From contig JBOGEN010000069.1 of assembly GCA_050743265.1 (NCBI GenBank), positions 1 to 64,000 of the forward strand: DNA of 64,000 nucleotides. The letters run 5' to 3'. The translations under genes and the position numbers were made by a program. The stretch is from JBOGEN01 sp050743265. GTDB lineage: Bacteria; Actinomycetota; Actinomycetes; JBOGEN01. The notes beneath the pieces were generated by a model, which was not told the origin of the DNA, searched no databases, and saw only the letters and a list, made by a program, of their open reading frames with translations. Each line of letters starts with the position of its first letter. Position 1 is the stretch's first letter. Positions 59,934-64,000 of this stretch are shown here, one piece after another.

Positions 59934-59951
59934 TGAGTGCGCCGGCGCGGT

Positions 59952-60065
59952 CTACGCGACGGGTGGCACGTTCTGGTTGAGCCGGAACAGACTCGCCGGG
60001 TCGAGGCGCCGCTTCAGTGCCACAAGACGGCCCAGGCCGGTGCGCCGTGGTTCATCGACGGCTGA
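59952..60065 (-). pseudogene. C-terminal relic of a berberine-bridge (BBE) FAD oxidase
   Basis: About 37 codons before a TAG encode RLVALKRRLDPASLFRLNQNVPP (split here: RLVALKRRLDPASLF, then RLNQNVPP), the characteristic end of FAD-linked oxidases with a BBE domain. No FAD-binding domain precedes it: upstream sequence is unrelated and includes the neighbouring gene leader. It is the stump of a deleted gene of the usual length of about 450 residues. The stretch 60066-60306 between it and the next gene holds only that gene's ribosome site. Confidence 0.75.
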
Positions 60066-60306
60066 CCCGTGGCGGTGCGACCGCCCTCCCGGGGGCGGTG
60101 CCGCGACGGGGTCGCCCCGTCACCCGAGGTCACCTGCATCGGTGCGCCCGCGGTGGGATTGCTGATCGGTGCGCGGAGGCCACGTCCTCGGAGTAGATTC
60201 CCGCCACCGCCGCGGCTCGGGGCGCGGACCGGGCCGAACGTCCTGCCGCGCCGCGCCGTGCCCTGCTCGTCGGTGCCGGCGCGCGGCGCCGCGAGAGGAG
60301 CGCGTG

Positions 60307-61806
60307 ATGCGCGTACCAGTCTTCGTCCTGGCGACGACCCTGGCGACCGCCACGGTGACTGTGGTGGCGCCGACGTCGGCGAACGCCCAGGTGCTGGAGT
60401 GCCAGGTCGAGGTCCCGATCGTCGGCGACATCGACAGTGACGGCCAAGCGGATCTCGCCGTGGGAGTGCCCAACCGGATGGACGACACCGGCGGCGTCGA
60501 CCTTCGCCTGACGCGCGCGGACGACCGCGTGCTGACCCGGACGATCGCCGGACTCGGGGCGGGAGCTGCGGGCGACCGGTTCGGCGCGTCCGTCGCGCTG
60601 GGCGACCTGGAGGACGACGGGTGCGACGAGATCGTCACCGGGGCACCGGGGGTGAGCGGTGACGCGGGTCGCGTGTACGTCGTCTTCGGGGCGGCGGACA
60701 CGGGGTTCGAGAGCACGGGGGCGATCACGCTCGACGACTCGTCCAGCGGCGACCGTTTCGGCGCCGCGGTAGCGCTCTCACCCAACGAGGCAGGCGCCGG
60801 GTTCGACCTGTGGGTGGGTGCACCCTTCGACGACGTCGACGGGGTGTCGAACGCGGGATCGGTCACCCACTACGCGGTGACGGCCTCCGGCGGCGAGGCC
60901 ACCGTGGGGCCACCGATCGAGACCCTGACCCAGAACTCGGCAGGCGTCCCCGGGGTCGCCGAAGCAGGCGACCACTTCGGTGCCGTGCTGTCCGCCACGC
61001 GGCTCGGCGTCTTCGTCGGCCAGCCGGACGAGGCCATCGGCACCCAGGCCGAGGCGGGGTCGATGACGCTCCTGCAGACGAGCGACGACGACGTCGAGGT
61101 CGACGGCGCGTTCTCGTGGTCGCAGGACAGCCCCGGCGTCGCCGGTGACGCCGAGGCCGGCGACCGGTTCGGTGCGGCGGTCAACGCCCTCAGCTTCTTC
61201 GCGGTCGTGGGCGTCCCGGGTGAGGACCTGGGCACCAGGCGCAACGCCGGCCTGGCCCAGACGTTCCTCCCGGAGACCATCGTCACCGTCGAGCCCGGGC
61301 ACGGGGTCACGCAGGACGCGCCCGGCATTCCCGGCGACGCGGAGGCCGGCGACCGGTTCGGCGCCGCGGCCGTCATGGGGAACAACCTCACCTGCTTCGA
61401 CGACGCGGTGGACGCGGCGGTCGGCGCACCAGGCGAGGACCTCCGGGTCGGTGGCAGCACGAGGACGAACGCCGGCACCGTCATCGCGTTCAACATCCGG
61501 GCCAACGAGGACTGCACCGCCCGCAGCATCAACCAGAACACGTCCCTCGGCGGCGCCCCCGAGGACGGTGACCAGCTCGGCAGCACACTCAGCCTCCGGC
61601 GCCGCCCGGACGACCAGGACGACATCAGCGACCGTCCGTTCGTCGGCGTTCCCGGGGAGGACTACGACGGCACCACGGACGCAGGGCTCGTCCAGGTGAC
61701 GCCACCACCGCTCGGGAACGACGTCGGCGCCGGGTCCGGCTTCAGCAACGGCCCACGCGCCGACCTCCGGTACGGCACGGTGATCGGCTCACCCGCGGAA
61801 GGCTGA
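60307..61806 (+). CDS. secreted FG-GAP repeat (integrin-alpha-like propeller) protein
   Basis: The 499-residue protein has a signal peptide (VFVLATTLATATVTVVAPTSANA, cleavage near residue 28). It then has about seven FG-GAP repeats, each with a GDRFGAAV-like start and a VGAPGED-like end (for example GDRFGASVALGDLEDDG, GDHFGAVLSATRLGVFVGQP, GDRFGAAVNALSFFAVVGVPGED, GDQLGSTLSL). The DIDSDGQAD segment may bind calcium. ATG 60307 follows GAGAGGAGC. It is likely an extracellular beta-propeller; binding partner unknown. Confidence 0.9.
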   Translation: MRVPVFVLATTLATATVTVVAPTSANAQVLECQVEVPIVGDIDSDGQADLAVGVPNRMDDTGGVDLRLTRADDRVLTRTIAGLGAGAAGDRFGASVALGDLEDDGCDEIVTGAPGVSGDAGRVYVVFGAADTGFESTGAITLDDSSSGDRFGAAVALSPNEAGAGFDLWVGAPFDDVDGVSNAGSVTHYAVTASGGEATVGPPIETLTQNSAGVPGVAEAGDHFGAVLSATRLGVFVGQPDEAIGTQAEAGSMTLLQTSDDDVEVDGAFSWSQDSPGVAGDAEAGDRFGAAVNALSFFAVVGVPGEDLGTRRNAGLAQTFLPETIVTVEPGHGVTQDAPGIPGDAEAGDRFGAAAVMGNNLTCFDDAVDAAVGAPGEDLRVGGSTRTNAGTVIAFNIRANEDCTARSINQNTSLGGAPEDGDQLGSTLSLRRRPDDQDDISDRPFVGVPGEDYDGTTDAGLVQVTPPPLGNDVGAGSGFSNGPRADLRYGTVIGSPAEG

Positions 61807-61854
61807 GCCCGCACTGCCGGTACGTACGCCCCACCGGCGAGCGGCCGAACGGAC

Positions 61855-63354
61855 CTACGGCGAGGCGATGTCCTTCGCCGACCCGGTGAGCTGGAGGATG
61901 TGCATCCCCGTGTTGGCCCGGTCGACGATGTAGATGTAGCCGCGGTCGTCCACCTCGACGTTGTTCGTCTGGATGGCGGTCGCGCAGCGCTCCTCACCGT
62001 TGAGCGTGCCGCAGTTCTCGATGGTGTTCTCCGTGGTGGCGGGGATGTAGTAGCCCGCCTCGCGGGGCGAGAACGGGTTGCGGATGTCGATCGCCCGTAC
62101 CCCGGCGTTGAACCAGGACACGAAGACCAGCTTCTTGTCGTACATCGGCGGGACGTTCTCGTTGGACGAGTGGGCGCCGAAGCGTCCGCCACGTTCGCAG
62201 AAGTGCCCCGCCCGCTCGTCGACGTGGTAGTTCGAGATGATCTGCGGCTTGGCCGGGTCGGTGATGTCGGCCATGTAGACCATCTCCGGGCCCGGGTCCG
62301 GGGCTGCGCAGTAGTTCTCCCCCGACTCGTTGACGACGACGGCGATGTCGCGGTTGGCGCCGGTCGGGTAGTGCTCGAAGCTACGGACGGGGATGTCCAG
62401 GATCGGCAGCGTCGTGTGCGCCCCACCGCAGAACGGGCACAGCTCGAGCCGGGAGATCTGCGGCGCGAACAGGTTCTCGGGTGTCGGCTCGGGCGGACCG
62501 TTGAGCAGCTTGTCCCGGTCGACGATCTGCATGATGCCGTTGCGCTCCGTGCCGTAGCCGAAGTACACCTTGTCGCCGCGCCGGATCGGGCCGTGCACCT
62601 CGGTCGGCACCGGGCCGGTCGACCCCGGCTCCTGGCCGACCAGTCCGAAGTCACGGATGTGGACCGGCTGGGTCGGGTCGCTGAGGTCGTAGATCTGCGT
62701 CATGCGGTCGGTCCGCCAGCCATCCGCGGCCGAGACGAGGTACGCGATGCCGGTGTCGCACTCCCACCAGTTCTTGTGCGTGCCCCTGCCGGCGTCGATG
62801 GTGGTGAGCAGCTCGGGGTTCTCCGGGTCGGTCACGTCCCAGACCTCGTGGGCCTCGTCACCCGCGGCCCGCAGCAGGTACTCCGTGCCGGGCTGGCCGT
62901 TCGGCAGGTCGGCGCCGTTGCACACCCGGGTCATCTGCGCGCCGACCCCCGAAGCCGGGCCGGGGATGTGGTGCAGGTACGTGGGGTTCTCAGGGTCGGA
63001 CACGTCGACGAGCGACGTGCCGTTGGGCTCCTCCTCGCCGGTGAGTGAGTTGACCACCGTGCCCTCGTGGTGGCCCACGTACGCGATCCACTGACCCGTG
63101 GTCGCGTTGCGGTCGATGACGGGCTGGTACGCGGAACGGGCCTGCAGGTCGTCCGTACCGACCAGGGCCATGTTCTTTCCCTCGGCGCGGCCGGTGCTGG
63201 ACTGCGCCCCCGACTCGTCGGCGGGGACGACCAGGAACCCGACCGCCCCGACCAGGGCGCTCACGCCGACAGCGGCTACGCGCAGCGCGCCCCTGGGTGA
63301 GCGCCAGGACATGCCGGCTCGTGCTCTGCGGAGGATCCGCACTCGTTGCTCCAT
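61855..63354 (-). CDS. secreted LVIVD-repeat beta-propeller-like protein
   Basis: The 499-residue protein has an Arg-rich start, a signal or anchor segment (ALRVAAVGVSALVGAVGFLVVPA) and repeated blades of the type TSLVDVSDPENPTYLHHI, HEVWDVTDPENPELLTTI, QIYDLSDPTQPVHIRDFG, MADITDPAKPQIISNYHV and RAIDIRNPFSPREAGYY, the LVIVD pattern. It has several Cys (LCPFCGG, HFCERGG, ENCGTLNGEERC) suited to an exported protein. ATG 63354 follows GAGGAGCGGGCAA. Its function is unassigned. It is convergent with the FG-GAP gene. Confidence 0.88.
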   Translation of the reverse strand: MEQRVRILRRARAGMSWRSPRGALRVAAVGVSALVGAVGFLVVPADESGAQSSTGRAEGKNMALVGTDDLQARSAYQPVIDRNATTGQWIAYVGHHEGTVVNSLTGEEEPNGTSLVDVSDPENPTYLHHIPGPASGVGAQMTRVCNGADLPNGQPGTEYLLRAAGDEAHEVWDVTDPENPELLTTIDAGRGTHKNWWECDTGIAYLVSAADGWRTDRMTQIYDLSDPTQPVHIRDFGLVGQEPGSTGPVPTEVHGPIRRGDKVYFGYGTERNGIMQIVDRDKLLNGPPEPTPENLFAPQISRLELCPFCGGAHTTLPILDIPVRSFEHYPTGANRDIAVVVNESGENYCAAPDPGPEMVYMADITDPAKPQIISNYHVDERAGHFCERGGRFGAHSSNENVPPMYDKKLVFVSWFNAGVRAIDIRNPFSPREAGYYIPATTENTIENCGTLNGEERCATAIQTNNVEVDDRGYIYIVDRANTGMHILQLTGSAKDIASP

Positions 63355-63571
63355 TTGCCCGCTCCTCGGGGTCACGTGGATCACCTACGCGAGGGGCAGG
63401 AGCGGCGAACCCAGGATGCGGGGAGCCTCGTACGGCTGACCCATCGCTGCCTGTGCCGTTCGTTCGGGGAGTGGCCTCCGGGATCAGCCGTCCTGCATCC
63501 TATAGAACGGATTGTGCACGCATGGGTCATCCGTCACAAGACGTGATGACATGTCCGAGTCAGACCGGATG

Positions 63572-63985
63572 TCAGCCGGACCGGCGGACGACCTGCTCGG
63601 CCAGCTTCGCCGGCGCGAGGAAGCAGTAGCTCTCGCTGAGGAGCTCGGCGACCTCGTCCCAGTCGACGCCCGTCTCGAGCAGAAGGCCCGCGACCTCGCG
63701 TCCCCACCGGGCCCGGAAGAACGGATGGCCGACGCTGGTCACCGCCTCCAGCTCGGTCAGCGGCAGGCGGAAGGTCAGCGCGACGACGGACTCGTCGGTA
63801 CCCACGGCCCGGGCGTAGGCCGGCGGCCACCCCGACTCGACGCGGAGCACGTGGGCGAAGGTGCTCGTACGGATGCGCCAACGCACTCCCACCCAGGCCG
63901 GCTCCTCGTACGCCTCGGGCAGCTCGAGGCACACGGACCGGAGCCGGGTGACGATCTCGTCCGGGACGTCCGCCGATCCAGCCAC
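63572..63985 (-). CDS. MmcQ/YjbR-family protein
   Basis: The 137-residue protein has the YjbR-like pattern: IVTRLRSVCLELPEAYEEPAWVGVRWRIRTSTFAHV near the start, SVVALTFRLPLTELEAV, GHPFFRARWGREVAGLLL and a final ELLSESYCFLAPAKLAEQV. GTG 63985 follows GGGGAGGGGCG. The family binds DNA in some members, but its cellular role is uncertain. The window ends 15 bases upstream. Confidence 0.85.
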   Translation of the reverse strand: MAGSADVPDEIVTRLRSVCLELPEAYEEPAWVGVRWRIRTSTFAHVLRVESGWPPAYARAVGTDESVVALTFRLPLTELEAVTSVGHPFFRARWGREVAGLLLETGVDWDEVAELLSESYCFLAPAKLAEQVVRRSG

Positions 63986-64000
63986 CGCCCCTCCCCTCGT

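Noticed and set aside
1..64000. tRNA, rRNA, insertion sequences and phage genes
   Set aside because: None was recognised on reading both strands. Absence was judged by eye, so a small tRNA could be missed; a tRNA-finder run would settle it.

Overview
The window is chromosomal DNA of a high-GC actinobacterium. The signs are very strong G/C third-position bias, many GTG starts, an F420-type luciferase-like oxidoreductase, a CGNR-type regulator, an ECF42 sigma factor with a YCII partner, an AddAB-like helicase/nuclease pair with iron-sulfur cysteines, and cbtBA under a cobalamin riboswitch. The genus cannot be fixed from the sequence alone. No rRNA, tRNA, CRISPR array, insertion sequence or phage gene was recognised.

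Layout. 1-4.3 kb: minus-strand DNA-repair helicase (cut by the window edge) and its nuclease partner. 4.5-9.1 kb: small metabolic and membrane genes, including a decayed rpiB/Nramp pair with three lesions. 9.3-16.8 kb: single-gene functions (NmrA-like protein, ECF42 sigma with YCII protein, alcohol dehydrogenase, CGNR regulator, alpha/beta hydrolase, F420-type oxidoreductase, deaminase). 16.9-21.4 kb: two membrane GGDEF-EAL cyclic-di-GMP enzymes. 21.4-31.4 kb: a peptide uptake and breakdown cluster (two ABC ATPases facing an M19 dipeptidase, a binding protein, two permeases, an M24-fold protein, an iminopeptidase-like hydrolase and a tandem Lrp regulator). 31.5-33.7 kb: two tiny Cys-containing ORFs, a strong hairpin, a degenerate histidine phosphatase and the B12 riboswitch-cbtBA unit.

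34.5-58.7 kb is one catabolic island built from three long gene runs. A minus run reads from a GntR regulator at 43.3 kb through an alcohol dehydrogenase and a complete branched-chain-type ABC importer to a cyclase-family hydrolase and a dihydropyrimidinase-like amidohydrolase. A plus run starts back-to-back with that GntR gene: ACMSD-like amidohydrolase, two dehydrogenases, FAD oxidoreductase, cupin, aromatic-ring-type FAD monooxygenase, SDR and a second cyclase. A second minus run starts at another GntR gene (58.7 kb): aldehyde dehydrogenase, enoyl-CoA hydratase, a dedicated ECF transporter (S, fused ATPase, T), a peroxiredoxin and a cupin. The gene content suggests uptake and ring-opening of an N-heterocyclic or aromatic compound, but the substrate is not readable from sequence.

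The most notable item is the peroxiredoxin at 51767-52261. Its only interruption is a TGA exactly at the peroxidatic-cysteine position, followed at the right distance by a small hairpin with G in its loop. This is best read as a selenocysteine codon with a bacterial SECIS element. A second pattern is that three regulators (two GntR, one ArsR) share one promoter geometry: -35, 18-bp spacer, -10, exactly 7 nt, then GTG. This predicts leaderless transcripts. 58.8-64 kb holds an ArsR/AHSA1 pair, a relic of a berberine-bridge-type oxidase, two secreted repeat-propeller proteins and a YjbR-like protein.
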